Origin: Platanthera guangdongensis
Taxonomy: Eukaryota; Streptophyta; Magnoliopsida; Asparagales; Orchidaceae
Reading direction: 5' to 3'
Assembly (NCBI GenBank): GCA_039583875.1
Contig: CM077162.1
Location: 169,465,220 to 169,529,219, forward strand
Length of the DNA stretch: 64,000 nucleotides
The notes under the pieces are model-generated. The model did not search any database, was not told the DNA's origin, and saw nothing but the letters and a program-made list of their open reading frames with translations. A program made the position numbers and the translations under genes. Positions 9,529 through 21,552 of the stretch are shown one piece after another (position 1 is the stretch's first letter; the number at the start of each line of letters is the position of its first letter).

Positions 9529-11954
9529 CCCTTCAAGTTGAAAGGTTAACAAAGCAGGTGGCGGAGATGTCTGCTGCCTCCTCCACTCCGCCTTGTTTTA
9601 TTCCCCCTAACGTCTGCGTAGCTGAAGAGTTCGTGGACTTCATGGGAAATTCGGGTCGTCCTCCCTTCAACCCCAACAACAACCCTTATAGTAATAACTA
9701 TAATCCGGGTTGGAGGAATCACCCCAACTTCTCGTGGAGCAACCCGAATAATGCTCAGCGTCCCCCTATTTCTTATGCGCCCGGATTTCTTCCTCCCCCT
9801 CCTCTTCCGAAACCCTCCCCGATGGAGGAAAATTTTTCGAAGTATATTGCGTCCAACGAGTCAAATATCCGGAACATCACCGGATCGCTAAAAACACTCG
9901 AACAACAGGTTGGACAGCTGGCGAGGATGATGTCCGAGCGCGCGCTCGGGGCACTGCCGGGAAACACGGAGCCCAATCCGCGGGAGAACGCCAACGCTAT
10001 AACCCTCCGTAGCGGAAAGGAGGTGGTCGATCCAAAACGGACCGACCCTCAGGTACATATTTCACCTCCGACCCCTCTTCCCCTTTCTTCGCTCACGCCG
10101 CCTTTACCTATTATAAAAGAAAAAATTATTTTAAACAAGGCTCTTCCGTATCCGCATAAGTTAGAAAACGAGCGTAAGGACGCGCAATATGATAAATTTA
10201 TTTTATTATTAAAACAAATTCACATTAATGTTCCTTTTTGCGAGGCTATCTCGCAAATGCCCAAATATGCGAAATTTTTAAAAGAACTACTTTCAAATAA
10301 ACGCAAATTAGAGGATATTTCGCATGTATCTCTCAACGCTGTCTGCTCGGCGGCCCTTACTAATAAATTGCCCGCAAAACAAAATGACCCGGGACGGTTT
10401 TCCATCCCGTGCCTTTTTGGCGATATATTAGTAAAGTACGCCTTAGCTGATTTAGGGGCTAGCATTAATCTGATGCCGTTCTCGCTCTTTTCGCGTTTAG
10501 GTTTGGGTACTCCTAGTCCTACGAATATGCGCATCCAATTAGCGGATCGCTCGGTTAAGTTCCCTATCGGGGTAGTGGAGGACGTCCTTGTCCGAGTCGA
10601 CAAGTTTACCTTCCCGGTAGACTTCGTCATCTTAGATATCGAGGAGGACGCCGAGGTACCAATAATACTCGGTCGCCCTTTTCTCGCCACCTCCCGCGCA
10701 CTAATAGATGTTAGTAATGGTAGCCTTCTCCTCCGAGTAGGCGATGACCAAGTTACTTTCTCTATTAATCCCTCGATGGACAATTTGTCATCGAGCGACG
10801 ATTTCTGCTATTCTTTAGATACCTTTTTCGGAGATCGTTCTTCTCCCATTTTCGAGTCCGTATTTTTAAATGACGATATTTATGCGCTCGAAAATTTTAA
10901 CTGCGATGAGGATACGTCTATAGACTTGCCTTTCGAACCAATTGGTAAGAAAGACATAGGAATTAAAACCTCCCTAGAAGAACCGCCCATCCTAGACCTC
11001 AAACCCTTACCCGCCTCGCTCAAGTACGCTTTTTTGGGAAAAGGTGATACGCTCCCCGTTATCATTTCTTCGGACTTGAGTGATTCGGAGACTTCCGATT
11101 TATTGGAAGTTTTATTTAAACATCGCCACGCAATTGCGTGGCAAATCTCTGACCTAAAGGGGATTAGCCCCTCCTTTTGCACCCATAAGATTTTCCTAAA
11201 CGATAATTGCCGCAAAACGATACAGCCGCAACGTCGTCTTAACCCAAACATGAAAGACGTCGTTAAAGCCGAAATCATTAAGTTATTAGATGCGGGGATT
11301 ATCTACCCTATTTCGGACAGTGCATGGGTTAGTCCCGTGCATGTCGTGCCCAAGAAGGGCGGTCTTACCGTAGTGGCAAATGAGCATAACGAGCTTGTCC
11401 CAACTCGTACTGTTACGGGTTGGCGAGTGTGCATCGACTATAGGAAACTTAACGACGCCACCCGCAAGGACCATTTCCCTCTGCCATTTCTAGACCAGAT
11501 TTTAGAGCGTTTATCCGGTCATCCGTATTATTGTTTTCTTGATGGATTATCGGGGTTTTTCCAAATCCCCATTTCCCCCGATGATCAAGAGAAAACAACT
11601 TTTACTTGCCCGTTTGGCACCTTCGCCTATCGAAGAATGCCATTTGGACTCTGCAACGCGCCAGCTACATTCCAAAGATGTATGCTAGCGATCTTTGGCG
11701 AGCTAGTAGAAGACATTATGGAAGTCTTTATGGATGACTTTTCTGTTTTCGGACGCTCTTTTCCCGATTGCCTTCAAAATTTAGATCGTGTCCTTCAACG
11801 GTGCGAGGACACAAGCCTTGTTTTAAATTGGGAAAAATGCAACTTTATGGTTCGAGGAGGTTTGGTCCTCGGCCATATGATTTCGTCTAAGGGGATAGAG
11901 GTGGATAAGGCCAAGATAGAAATTATAAAAAACTTCCGCATCCAACCAACGTAA
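9459..11954 (+). CDS. pol: Athila-1 gag C-terminus, protease and reverse transcriptase
   Basis: An 831-codon stretch. Residues 1 to about 220 are the proline/asparagine-rich gag tail, including [14 protein letters not shown]. The protease active site [10 protein letters not shown] has its Asp at residue 331, with [10 protein letters not shown] further on. RT follows a connection region: [53 protein letters not shown], and the catalytic FMDD at 757-760. The frame ends at 11954 because a run of A at 11927-11932 is one base short. RNase H continues in the next frame. Real translation would enter from the upstream gag rather than at the internal ATG at 9459. Confidence 0.9.
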   Translation: MERPAGRPKPAAGLFEVDATALLTLQVERLTKQVAEMSAASSTPPCFIPPNVCVAEEFVDFMGNSGRPPFNPNNNPYSNNYNPGWRNHPNFSWSNPNNAQRPPISYAPGFLPPPPLPKPSPMEENFSKYIASNESNIRNITGSLKTLEQQVGQLARMMSERALGALPGNTEPNPRENANAITLRSGKEVVDPKRTDPQVHISPPTPLPLSSLTPPLPIIKEKIILNKALPYPHKLENERKDAQYDKFILLLKQIHINVPFCEAISQMPKYAKFLKELLSNKRKLEDISHVSLNAVCSAALTNKLPAKQNDPGRFSIPCLFGDILVKYALADLGASINLMPFSLFSRLGLGTPSPTNMRIQLADRSVKFPIGVVEDVLVRVDKFTFPVDFVILDIEEDAEVPIILGRPFLATSRALIDVSNGSLLLRVGDDQVTFSINPSMDNLSSSDDFCYSLDTFFGDRSSPIFESVFLNDDIYALENFNCDEDTSIDLPFEPIGKKDIGIKTSLEEPPILDLKPLPASLKYAFLGKGDTLPVIISSDLSDSETSDLLEVLFKHRHAIAWQISDLKGISPSFCTHKIFLNDNCRKTIQPQRRLNPNMKDVVKAEIIKLLDAGIIYPISDSAWVSPVHVVPKKGGLTVVANEHNELVPTRTVTGWRVCIDYRKLNDATRKDHFPLPFLDQILERLSGHPYYCFLDGLSGFFQIPISPDDQEKTTFTCPFGTFAYRRMPFGLCNAPATFQRCMLAIFGELVEDIMEVFMDDFSVFGRSFPDCLQNLDRVLQRCEDTSLVLNWEKCNFMVRGGLVLGHMISSKGIEVDKAKIEIIKNFRIQPT

Positions 11955-12475
11955 AATCTATTAGGAGTTTCTTAGGCCATGCGGGCTTTTATCGACGCTT
12001 CATTCAAGACTTTTCAAAAATAACAAAGCCGCTAACTCACCTCTTGGAAAAGGAATCACGCTTCATCTTTAGTAGCGAATGCGAGTCCGCCTTTAATTTG
12101 ATAAAACAAAAACTTATCTCCTCACCAATTTTAGTGGCCCCTAATTGGTCCCTTCCGTTCGAAATAATGTGCGACGCTAGTGATATTGCCTTAGGTGCCG
12201 TTCTTGGCCAACGCGTAGAAAAACATTTTCATCCTATTTATTACGCTAGCAAGACGCTCACTTCCGCACAAGTAAATTACACGACAACGGAAAAGGAACT
12301 CTTAGCCGTCGTTTTCGCTTTCGATAAGTTTCGCTCGTATATAACGCTTTCTAAAGTTATCGTTTTTACCGATCACTCCGCGCTTAAATATTTATTAGCT
12401 AAAAATGATGCGAAGCCCCGCCTTCTTCGATGGATTCTCCTCCTACAAGAGTTTGATTTGGAGATTCCGAGATAA
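11955..12475 (+). pseudogene. Athila-1 RNase H (separate frame)
   Basis: Continues the polyprotein one frame over: [16 protein letters not shown] and [14 protein letters not shown] (RT thumb), then RNase H with [16 protein letters not shown] (catalytic Asp), [19 protein letters not shown] (catalytic Glu) and [12 protein letters not shown] (catalytic Asp). It reads sensibly to [10 protein letters not shown], where an extra C at 12467/12468 throws the frame to a stop at 12475. All three catalytic residues are present, so only the frameshifts disable it. Confidence 0.88.
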
Positions 12476-13901
12476 GCGGGGAGCGGAAAATCTAGCGGCA
12501 GACCACCTCTCCCGTTTAGAAAATCCGGGTGCGGAAGCGCTCGTCGAATCTGAAATAAATGACAGATTCCCCGAGGAACGCCTTCTTGCCATTAATAAAT
12601 CTTCGTCATCTTCGCCTTGGTTCGCAGATTTTGCAAATTTTTTAGTAGCGCGGGTCCTTCCAAAAGAATTTTCCAGTCATCAAAAGAAGAAATTCTTTTC
12701 TGACTTGAAAAATTTCTTTTGGGAGGACCCATTTCTTTTTCGTATCTGCGCGGACCAAGCGGTTCGACGATGCGTTGCGGGTGTGGAGTGCTTACAAATT
12801 CTTAAGCACTGCCACGAGGGTCCAGCCGGTGGGCATTATCAAGCCAACCGGACCGCTCGGAAGGCGCTAGAGGCGGGCTACTTTTGGCCCACTCTCTTCA
12901 AAGACGCGCATAATTTTGTGCGCGCATGCGATAGCTGTCAGCGGTCGGGTAACATCTCTCGTCGCGACGAGATGCCCCAAAACATGTTTTTAGAGTGCGA
13001 AGTCTTCGATTTGTGGGGCATAGATTTTGTTGGCCCCCTACCTCCGTCTTTCAAAAATATGTATATTTTAGTGGCGGTCGACTACGTATCGAGGTGGGCG
13101 GAAGCGCAAGCTCTCCCCACCAACGATGCGCGAGTCGTCGTTACATTTCTTAAAAAATTATTTTCTCGCTTCGGCACGCCTCGCGCAATTGTTAGTGATA
13201 GGGGAACGCATTTCTGTAACGCTCTTATGGCTAAGACGTTAGCTAAATACGGAGTCACGCACAAGCTTGCCACCCCCTACCACCCGCAAACAAGTGGCCA
13301 AGTCGAGGTAGTAAATCGAGAGATTAAGCGAATTTTAGAAAAAACCGTTTCGCTAAATAGGAAAGATTGGTCCGTTAAACTCGACGATGCGTTGTGGGCG
13401 TATCGGACGGCTTACAAAACCGCTATTGGATGTACGCCGTTCCGGTTAGTCTACGGCAAAGCGTGCCATTTACCCGTAGAATTAGAACATCGCGCACTTT
13501 GGGCTTTAAAACTCTTAAACCTCGACTCCAACTTAGCCGCTCAGAATAGAAAACTGCAACTAAACGAGCTCGATGAATGGCGTGCGAACGCTTACGAGAG
13601 CAATAAATTCTATAAGGAGCGCTCTAAGTTATATCACGATCGACATTTAAAGTCCCCAAAAATATTTTCTCCGGGCGATCTTGTCCTTCTTTATAATTCA
13701 CGCCTTAAGCTTTTTCCGGGTAAACTAAAATCCAGATGGTCCGGTCCCTTCTTAGTTGAAGAAGTCTTTCCATATGGGACCGTACTCGTCTCCCACCCGG
13801 AAAGAGGTTCGTTTAAAGTAAACGGTCATCGGCTTAAGTTATACATCGCGGGCGACCCAGTGATCGAGCATTACGAAACCATAACCCTCCTAGATTTATA
13901 A
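12469..13901 (+). CDS. Athila-1 integrase
   Basis: The frame is open from 12405, but integrase-linked sequence starts after the frameshift near 12468 ([18 protein letters not shown]). The HHCC zinc-binding domain runs from [12 protein letters not shown] to CDSCQRSG. The catalytic core has Asp207 (GIDFVGP), Asp265 (SDRGTHF) and Glu301 (QVEVVNRE), numbered from 12405; the last two are 35 residues apart, giving DD35E. The C-terminal domain has [29 protein letters not shown] and ends at a natural stop at 13899-13901. It would insert the cDNA and leave a 5-bp duplication, as seen here. No envelope or extra ORF follows. Confidence 0.92.
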
Positions 13902-15741
13902 ATCCGCCAAAATAGTCAAGCTACACGACTATAAACAAAGCGCTCCTGGGAGGCACCCCTCGCTTATCTTTCTCGCCCTTTCCTCATTACCTTTGCTGCT
14001 TTTTCTAATAAACGCAGGGTTTCTGATCGGCCTCCCCCTCCGCGTTTCAGGGAAGCTTCTACCCCCTTCCCTTTCTTTTCTTTGTACATATTGTCTTTCC
14101 TTTCTGTTCCGCATACTTACGATACAACATTGGGGACAATGTTGGACTTAAGTATGGGGGTATTTTCGTGCTTTACTTTCTGCACTTCAATTTTTCTGCA
14201 TCTCAAAAAAAAGAAAAATACAAAAAAAAATACATATAACAACAAAACAAAAACAAAAAAATTAAAAAACATCTTAAAAAAAAAATTTTAAATGAAAAAA
14301 AACAAAAAAAATTTTAAATGAAAAAAACAAAAATCCAAAAAATTTTTGTTTTGTTCTCTTTCTCTTTTCCAAAAACTCAAAAAACAAAACAAAAAATTAT
14401 TTTGTTTAGTTTCACTTTGTATATATTTTTTTTTTGTTTTTTCTCTCTCCCCCTTCCTCATTCTTGTACAAACCTTTTTCTTTTTCTCCCTTATTTTTGT
14501 ACATATTATGAAAATTCTCTTAAAAAAATACAAAAAAGAGATAATAGTTCAAAAACTTTTCAAAAAAAAAAAAAAACATTTTCAAAAAAAATTGAGAAAA
14601 ACAAAAATACACACAAAAAAAAAGATAATAAATGAAAAAAAACAAAAAAATGATAATAAAAACTATAAAAATCAAACAAAAAAATGTTTTGCAACAAATA
14701 AATTAAATATTCCATACTTAACTTTTCTGCTATCTAAAAATTCTGTTTTGAGTTTATTTATATGTGAATACTATTAATTCTCTGTTTGCTACCTGTTTGT
14801 TAATTATTGATTGAAACATTTAAATAGCCGGGGTTAAGTTTTAAAGAATTCTTTATGCTTTGTTAAAAATAGCGAACTCGTTTTAGGCACTACTTCTAAT
14901 TTTTCATTGATAGGAGCACGTATATTATGTTAGGAAATAACGACTATAGAATTCAATTATACTTACTTTTAGCTTTCTGAAAAAAAATTGGAACGTACAA
15001 ATTATTAAGGTTGCTCTCAAAACTTTTTAGGATTACAATCTAGTTTTCCTTTCTCCCCTCACTTTTCATGACCTACTTGGCATGAAAAAAAAATTTTTCC
15101 TTAAAAGATCTTATGTCAATGGGAACAAGATTTCGTTCCGTAAACATAGGCACCCAATAATTTTAAAAGATTATATAGGGAGTAAGAGGATAAAATTCAT
15201 TACTCCTACAAATATACATTGGGTTAATTTTTCTTATGAAGTTGAAAAACAAAATTCATATTAGGAAAATAAGATTTCGTTTTCCTAATAATTCAAAAGA
15301 GAAAAAAAATGGAGGTTCGAGAAAAAATTACCTCACCTCAAATATCAAAACCCTCTTCATAAACCCACTACCCCCTTAGCCAATTACACGATTCTAGAAT
15401 TAATTCAAAAATCTTTTTGAGAGCATAATTAGTAAATTGTATTATTTCCGGTAGCACTCGTATAAGCTAGAGTTCTTATAATTCCAAACTATTTTCGTTA
15501 ATCTAACCATTTCAAATGTTGCCTTCTATTTGATTACATCAAGAAGTCTTTTGGCCAAAACTTTTGCGCTATTTAAATCATCTACATAATTTTAGGACTT
15601 AACTCTTACACCCCGTATATTTATTTCGATCTCTCTTATAATTGATTAAGCGATAGCCAAAACTTAGAGTTTTTTTTATTCCTTATAGATTCACCTCAAA
15701 CTTTTGCTCTGGAATAGCAAAAGCCTAAGTATGGGGGTATT
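13902..15741 (+). other. Athila-1 3' non-coding region with two polypurine tracts
   Basis: No convincing gene. It holds ATTGGGGACAATG followed by TTAAGTATGGGGG (14128-14160), which looks like an internal polypurine tract. An extremely A/T-rich, G-poor stretch (about 14190-14700) follows, then more AT-rich sequence. The true 3' polypurine tract CTAAGTATGGGGGTATT (15725-15741) touches the 3' LTR. Short frames here are composition artefacts. Confidence 0.75.
15727..15741 (+). promoter_or_regulatory. Athila-1 3' polypurine tract
   Basis: AAGTATGGGGGTATT immediately before LTR start TGATG. It primes plus-strand DNA synthesis. Confidence 0.7.
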
Positions 15742-18700
15742 TGATGAACTGTAAATATGCGTATTTTTATGCACATTAATTTAGTCATTTTCATTTATTT
15801 TCGTCGTTTTTACTTATTTTTGTTCAATAAAATGCTCCTATTCTTGTAAATTTTCTTCTAACTTGTTTTATTTGATTTTGCAGAAAAATTCCAAAATCTG
15901 CCAAAATTTGGGAAGTACACGCCCGTGACACATGGGTCACGCCCGTGACCGAGCCGTGACTGTGCATTTCCCGTGAAATTACAAAATTTCTGAAGTTAAG
16001 GCTTGACACGCCTGGCGAAACGCCCGTGTCACCCGACACGGGGCGTGACCCAAGCCCGTGTCCCCTCCTCTCGACGAATTCCGCTCGACGATCGTCGAGT
16101 GTCGACACCAACAGTCACGCTCAGTGTCACGCCCGTGACCAAGGGCGTGACCCAATTTCAGCTCAACGATTTCGACTCGATACTTTCCGCTCGACATTCG
16201 TCGAGTGTCGACCCCAACTGTCACGCCCATAGTCACGCCCGTGACATGGGGCGTGACCTTTCCAGCTGGCCCGACAAGATGCTGCCGAGGACATTTGACG
16301 CAACCCGCGCCCGGTTCTACCTCCCCGACACGCCCATAGTCACGCCCGTGACCTAGGGCGTGACTGCTGCGAACTCAGCCCGAAGTCAACTTTGCTGTCC
16401 AATCGCCAGCCGCCTTCATGAATAGTACTGTCACGCCCCCCCTACACGCCCGTGACCGAGGGCGTGTACTTAGAAATTTTTTCCTATAAATAGCCCAGTT
16501 CTGTAAGGTCCAAGGGTTCAGATTTTTGGGCCAATTTAGTGTCTTTTTGTGGGCTGCATCCGTGATTTTCAAGGCTATGTAAGGAGATTTCTCCCTTTTT
16601 TATTTCATTTCTTATTTTGTCTTAGCTTTAACCCTTGTAATAGCTTGTAATAGTTCCTAAAATTCAATAAAATGTTAGATTTTCTCTTCATACTTAGCTT
16701 TGGAATGAACACTTGTGCTCACTTTCTTTCTCATTTTTATCCTTGGTTTTATCTTTGTTCTTCATTTTCTTCTTCTTTTATGAAAAGTGTGTGTGTGTGT
16801 GTATGAGTGTAACATGCTTAATATTCATGTTTGTAACTTGTTTTCATGCTTAGGAATGTTAGGTTTTCCTCTTTACATGCCTTTAATTTTTCTCAAGTTA
16901 GGTTTTGTTAAAAATTCATGAAATGATGAATTAGGTTTTTCTTCTTTTTTTTTGTTTTTTTCTCTTGTCTTCTTTTAATTTCTTCAACATCTTCACTCTT
17001 ATGAGTGTGTAAAAGAGTTACTAAAGTTTCTTTTGTTTTTTTTTTACTTAGCTTTATTTTAGGATGAAAACTTTTTTTCTTCTTTCTCTTTTATTTCAAC
17101 TTTTTTAGCTCTTTTATGAAATCCTAGGAATGAAAATGTTGAATTTTTTATTTTCCAAAAACTTTGGTTTTTAATTTGTTTTGAAAAACTTTTGTCTTCT
17201 AAAATTATAATTTCTTCTTTTTATTTGTTTTTGGCAAAACCTATGCTTGAAATAGTAAAAATTTTAATTTTTAGGTAACTTTCATTTTGCTTCTTATTTG
17301 TGTGTGTGAGTGTATGAGCCTAAACCTCTCTTTTGTTCTTCTTAAATTATGTAGAGTGTGTGAGTGTAGGTGTGTAATTTTTATGCTTTCTTTTTATTAT
17401 GTAGAGTGTGTGAGTGTAGGTGTATAATTTTCATGCTTTCTTTTTAATCGCTTTCTTTTAATGCTTTATTCAAATTATGTAGAGTGTGTGAGTGTAGGTG
17501 TATAATTTTATTGCTTTCTTGAATTTCATATAGAGTGTGTGTGTTCGTGTGCATTTATTTCCGCCTACTCGTTAAGAGTTAAATGGCGCATCGTTTTCAT
17601 TTTCAGTCCTACTCGTTCGAGTAGGACTTGTAATTTTTCTTTCTTTATTTTTCCGCCTACTCGTTAAGAGTTAAATGGCGCATCGCTTTCATTTCAGTCC
17701 TACTCGTTTGAGTAGGACTCGTTATTTTCTTTCTTTATTTTTCCGCCTACTCACTTGAGTTTAAATGGCCGGACTTTATTTCAGTTCTACTCGTTTGAGT
17801 AGGACTTGCAATTTTTCTTTCTTTATTCTTTCCGCCTACTCACTTGAGTTAAATGGCCGGACTTTTTAGCCCTGTAATCGCATTTATTTTCTCCTACTCA
17901 TTTGAGTAGGACTCGCTTTCATTTCAGTCCTACTCGTTTGAGTAGGACTTGCAATTTTCAGCCTTTATTTACCGCCCGCACTCGTTTGAGTGGGACTCGC
18001 AAATTTGAATATGCAATTTTCTTTTATGTGTAACTTAGTTTCTGTTTAATTTATAATTTGGAGTGTGCGTGAGTTCTCATTTTAGTTAACTTTTTAGCTT
18101 TCTAAATATTGTTATTTTTCTTGTGTCCCTTTCTTATAATCGTTTAGCATTTAATTTCGAACTCGCGCCTCACTAAATTATAAGCCGTCCCCATACCGAT
18201 GTGTGGCTAATCGCTATTAGCCTCGGCATCGAAGAGCATTGGGACATTAAAAATGATTTATAATAATTAAAGTTCTTTATTTTCATTTTAATTTAAGCAC
18301 TTAGGGTTTACCCCGGGTTTACGACGCGTAGGACCACATAATCGATGTGTGGGCCCTATTTCCGTAGTCCATATGCTAGCTAGCCGAGAGGCCGTGCATA
18401 TGGACCGATCACCCCTGGGTAAATAGAGTTGCGTGCATACCCTCGAGAGAGGACTAGCGTAATTCTACCGGATTGGGTCCCCCACCCAATAGCGGGGTTC
18501 TTTGCGTAAAGCGGGCGTTAAGAGGAATCCTTCGTCGGACTAACGTTCGGTCGAATAGTCTTAACGTTCAGGTGAGCAATATTCCTAGAGATAAGTGCGC
18601 TCACATTTGTGGAACCTCCACGGCCAAGTTGCCTTATTATTAATTTGAAAACTAAGTCTTTTTATTATTAAAAATTGTTTTAGTCTAAATCCGATTCGAT

Positions 18701-18981
18701 GCCGAGCGTTAACCCTTCATCGAATATTTTATAAATCGTTTTTTCGCACCTTTGCTTTTCTGTCTTTGATTAAGTAAAAAAAAATCCATCTTTCTTTTAG
18801 TAAAATAATAGTCCTCCCGGAGGAGTAAGAATAGTCAACGCGACCCCGAGAACAATACGACCTCGGTATTCCCCCGAATATCGAGTACTACTTGCGATAG
18901 GTGCACTTGCCTACCCGAGCAAGCCTGCGGCGATCGACTCACCGAACCAACCACAGTAAGAGTCTGTTCGCGGGCACATCA
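15742..18981 (+). repeat. Athila-1 3' LTR
   Basis: Matches 5264-8504 throughout with few substitutions and small indels, for example a longer GT run and a shorter C run at 16436. Length is 3240 against 3241 bp. It ends CACATCA, followed by the ACACC duplication. Confidence 0.93.
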
Positions 18982-19049
18982 ACACCCGTGCCCAAAAGAC
19001 ACGGAGCAGAGGCATTGCTCACCGAAAGTGCTTCTCTTGCTCTCGGCAT
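18982..19049 (-). pseudogene. gypsy-2 gag, first codons
   Basis: Minus-strand ATG at 19049-19047 opens MPRAREALSVSNASAPCLLG. The frame runs without a stop to the ACACC duplication at 18986-18982 and, once Athila-1 is ignored, continues in the same frame into 5263 and on. The start is supported by the initiator-Met primer site about 150 bp upstream (19206-19196). It is broken by the Athila-1 insertion only about 22 codons in. Confidence 0.75.
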
Positions 19050-19209
19050 ACCCGCCTCGTTGCTTGCACTCTTCAAGAAAACAAGAAACAATGAATCAGT
19101 CTCTAATCTCAAGACTTAAACATAAGGACACTCATGGTCCCGCGTTACTCTTATGTGGATAATTTCTCTACGCACTGACCTTGAATCTAACCTGCCTCTG
19201 ATACCAAAT
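19050..19209 (-). other. gypsy-2 leader
   Basis: The short untranslated stretch between the primer site and the gag ATG. No other feature seen. Confidence 0.6.
19196..19206 (-). promoter_or_regulatory. gypsy-2 primer binding site (tRNA-iMet)
   Basis: Minus strand TGGTATCAGAG, three bases inside the LTR edge at 19210. It is complementary to the 3' end of plant initiator tRNA-Met. Confidence 0.8.
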
Positions 19210-19216
19210 TGTAACA
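19210..19216 (-). repeat. gypsy-2 5' LTR, 7-bp end left of Athila-2
   Basis: TGTAACA, the terminal 7 bp of the gypsy-2 LTR in plus orientation. Its last five bases (TAACA) are the duplicated target of Athila-2, repeated at 37060-37064, where the LTR resumes. Confidence 0.8.
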
Positions 19217-19881
19217 TGATGACTATTTTTAGTCATCGTTTTTGGTATAGTTTATAAACCTAAATTCCTAAGTTTAGTTATAATTTTGTTTATTTTATGT
19301 TTTGTTTTATTTTATTTCTCGTATGTTATGATATTATAATTTCTAACTTTATTATGTGTTTTATATTTTATGTTGTGTTATGTTTAGTTTAGTTTTAATG
19401 TTTAATATGTTTGTTGCTATGTTTAGTCTTATTAATATATATTATATTATGTGATGATTAGTTTTATTTGTTATAATTATTATGTTCAATGTTAATGAAT
19501 AATATTATGTGTCTAATGTTTGTTTTGTCTTGTTTTTTGTAGGTTCAAGTCCAAGTTCAACATGATGCAACCCTCTTCAATGCATGCAGTCCTCATAATC
19601 ATGTCTTCAAGAGCAGCCCACCTTGACACAACCCGAGCCCATGCAGCCCTCAAATCTTGGTGCAGCCGGCCCTCCTTCATTGAGTCAAACCCAAGCCTAT
19701 GCAGCCTTTCATGTGCAGCCCACTTCAAGAGCAGCCCGGCCACACAAAGAGCAGCCCCTACATGCAATCCTAGCTCTACCCGAGCCCATAAAGCCCACAC
19801 AAAGAGCAGCCCATTTTTGCCTTTGCATGGCCGGCCACCCACATCATGTCCCTCTCTCTACTTTTTATTATTTTCTCTCTT
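19217..19881 (+). repeat. Athila-2 5' LTR, left arm
   Basis: Corresponds to 35154-35816 of the 3' LTR. It includes an AGCAGCCC/TGCAGCCC-rich block (about 19575-19835). It ends with CTCTT (19877-19881), the duplicated target of copia-1. Confidence 0.9.
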
Positions 19882-21489
19882 TGTTGGGTATTGTATCCAC
19901 AACGTACCTGATTTGAAGAAGCCCCTGAACAAGCTAAGGTAAATAGACAATGTTTTTGACAAAATATTTCAAGTTGTGCTTGCAGTTTTTCCACGCAAAG
20001 TGCACACCAATGTCAGGGTGCAGTAGGTCAATATACACGGGTCTGCACGACGTAATACCTCGTTGAGCAGATCAGTGTGTTGGCCTACGTGTACTCTCTC
20101 TATTGGAGTGTACTTAATTTCAAGTACAGGGTTGTGTTAAGGCAAGAGCAGACAAGAAGCAAGGATGGGTCAAGAAGCACCTCATGGGTGGTAAGACGAA
20201 AAATCGTCCAAGTGTAAATCGCCGAGAATCACCAAGTGATTCTCGCCGATTTGTTGAGAATCATTGGCTGATTCTCACCGACTCTATCCAGCTACTTCAA
20301 AGCGGCGCTAAGTAATATTCGTCGAGAATCACTACTGATTCTCGCCGAATCCCTCGTTGAGCAGATTAGGGCCAAGTAATATTCGTCGAGAATCATCAAG
20401 TGATTCGGCGAGAATCACTAGTGATTCTCGCCGAATCGTCGAGAATCACTGGCTGATTCTCGCCGATTCGGCGGGAATCATCTTCGATTCTCGCCGATTT
20501 TGCCTTAGACGATTTTCTAGAACCCCCTGAACCGGATTCTGCCGCTGGCACTATTTTGAACCGGATTTAGGGTTTCTTCTTGTGGGACCCACAACGGTCA
20601 TCTTGAAGTTGTCTACAGTATAAATACAGGTGTATTTTTGAACAGTGGATACACAGAGAAATAGACGAAAAATCGATCAGCCGACTTTGACCTAGAATCG
20701 CGAAACAGCTCCACCGCCGTCGCCGCTCGTGCAAGTCGATCGCCGGTCATTTGATCGTGGTTCCCTCCAGATCTCCCGGCGATAGAAGCTTAGCCAAGCT
20801 TAGCGTCTCACGTGTCTAACCAGAGATCTCTTGTCTCTTGATTTGTTGATCGGGAAAACCTTCCACGTCCGAATCGATCGAGACGACTGATCCTAGTGTG
20901 ACCGTTGGAAGACCTAGCTAGCTTTACTACGAAGTTTGGATCTCCAAAGTAACGCAGTCGCACACCGTGTCGCCGCCAATCCCGTGAACCAAGCCGACGC
21001 CCATCTTGCCGCCGCCGGTTCCGGGGAGATTCTCTCCAAGAGAGATCTAGGGTTGTGGACTCTTCGTGGACTTCAAGAACACGTCGTCAACGAAGAGGGA
21101 CAACTTAGTATCCAAACGTAGTTTGTATTTCTTGTACATTCTAGTTTATTTTTGTTGTAAAGGAACGTTGGTTCCTAGTTGTAAGGGTTGGGTGCAACCC
21201 GGGTTGTGGGAGTGTTGACTCCTATGTGTGGAAGGGTTCCTTCCGATAGTGCAAGGATTGGATTTCAATCCTGTTGGTGAAGAGACCGAGTCGTCCCTTG
21301 TTGGGAGATAGGTCGAAGGGGGAAAGTGGATGTACCCAAATCGGGGAACCACTATAAATTGTTTGTGTACCTTCTGTGCTGTGGTGTTTTGTTTTCTTGT
21401 GTAGGTACAATTTTAAATTCCGCAAAAACGTTGCACGTCACCTAATCCCCCCCCCTAGGTGAAGTTAGCTGACACTAGGTGGACTTTCA
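19882..21489 (+). repeat. copia-1 5' LTR
   Basis: Contains an array of GATTCTCGCCGA/GAGAATCA inverted repeats (about 20215-20500), a TATA box (20619-20626), a GC-rich leader with several GCCGCC words, and ends at GGACTTTCA. It is 35 bp shorter than the 3' LTR because one inverted-repeat unit is missing. Confidence 0.93.
20619..20626 (+). promoter_or_regulatory. TATA box of copia-1 5' LTR
   Basis: TATAAATA in ACAGTATAAATACAGG, about 120 bp after the inverted-repeat array. The same site is at 28109-28116 in the 3' LTR. Confidence 0.7.
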
Positions 21490-21491
21490 AG

Positions 21492-21502
21492 TGGTATCAG
21501 AG
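21492..21502 (+). promoter_or_regulatory. copia-1 primer binding site (tRNA-iMet)
   Basis: TGGTATCAGAG two bases after the LTR end, complementary to initiator tRNA-Met. Confidence 0.85.
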
Positions 21503-21552
21503 GGAGGTTCCTCATCAAAAAGGTTAACACCTTGAGTTGAATCCTGCCGCTA

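Larger units (their letters stand above)
5264..18981 (+). mobile_element. Athila-1: Ty3/gypsy Athila-type element, complete LTR to LTR
   Basis: A 13.7-kb element bounded by near-identical 3.24-kb LTRs and a 5-bp duplication. Order: 5' LTR, tRNA-Asp primer site, gag, protease, RT, RNase H, integrase, about 1.8 kb of non-coding DNA, polypurine tract, 3' LTR. Clade evidence is protease wording [12 protein letters not shown] box FMDDFSVF and the Asp primer site, all usual for Athila. No envelope-like ORF is present after integrase. The coding region carries three single-base frameshifts although the LTRs barely differ, so it is young but not autonomous as read here. Confidence 0.93.

Noticed and set aside
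15082..15264. Possible envelope-like ORF after Athila-1 integrase
   Set aside because: 60 codons, AT-rich composition, no signal peptide or membrane helix; Athila-1 lacks an envelope gene.
19513..19942. ORFs on both strands in the Athila-2 LTR (also 35438-36026)
   Set aside because: They lie in non-coding LTR sequence, appear in both LTRs, overlap on both strands and match no family.
20936..21121. 61-codon ORF in the copia-1 leader (also 28426-28611)
   Set aside because: It lies inside the LTR downstream of TATA and has no recognisable domain; a small leader peptide cannot be excluded but nothing supports it.
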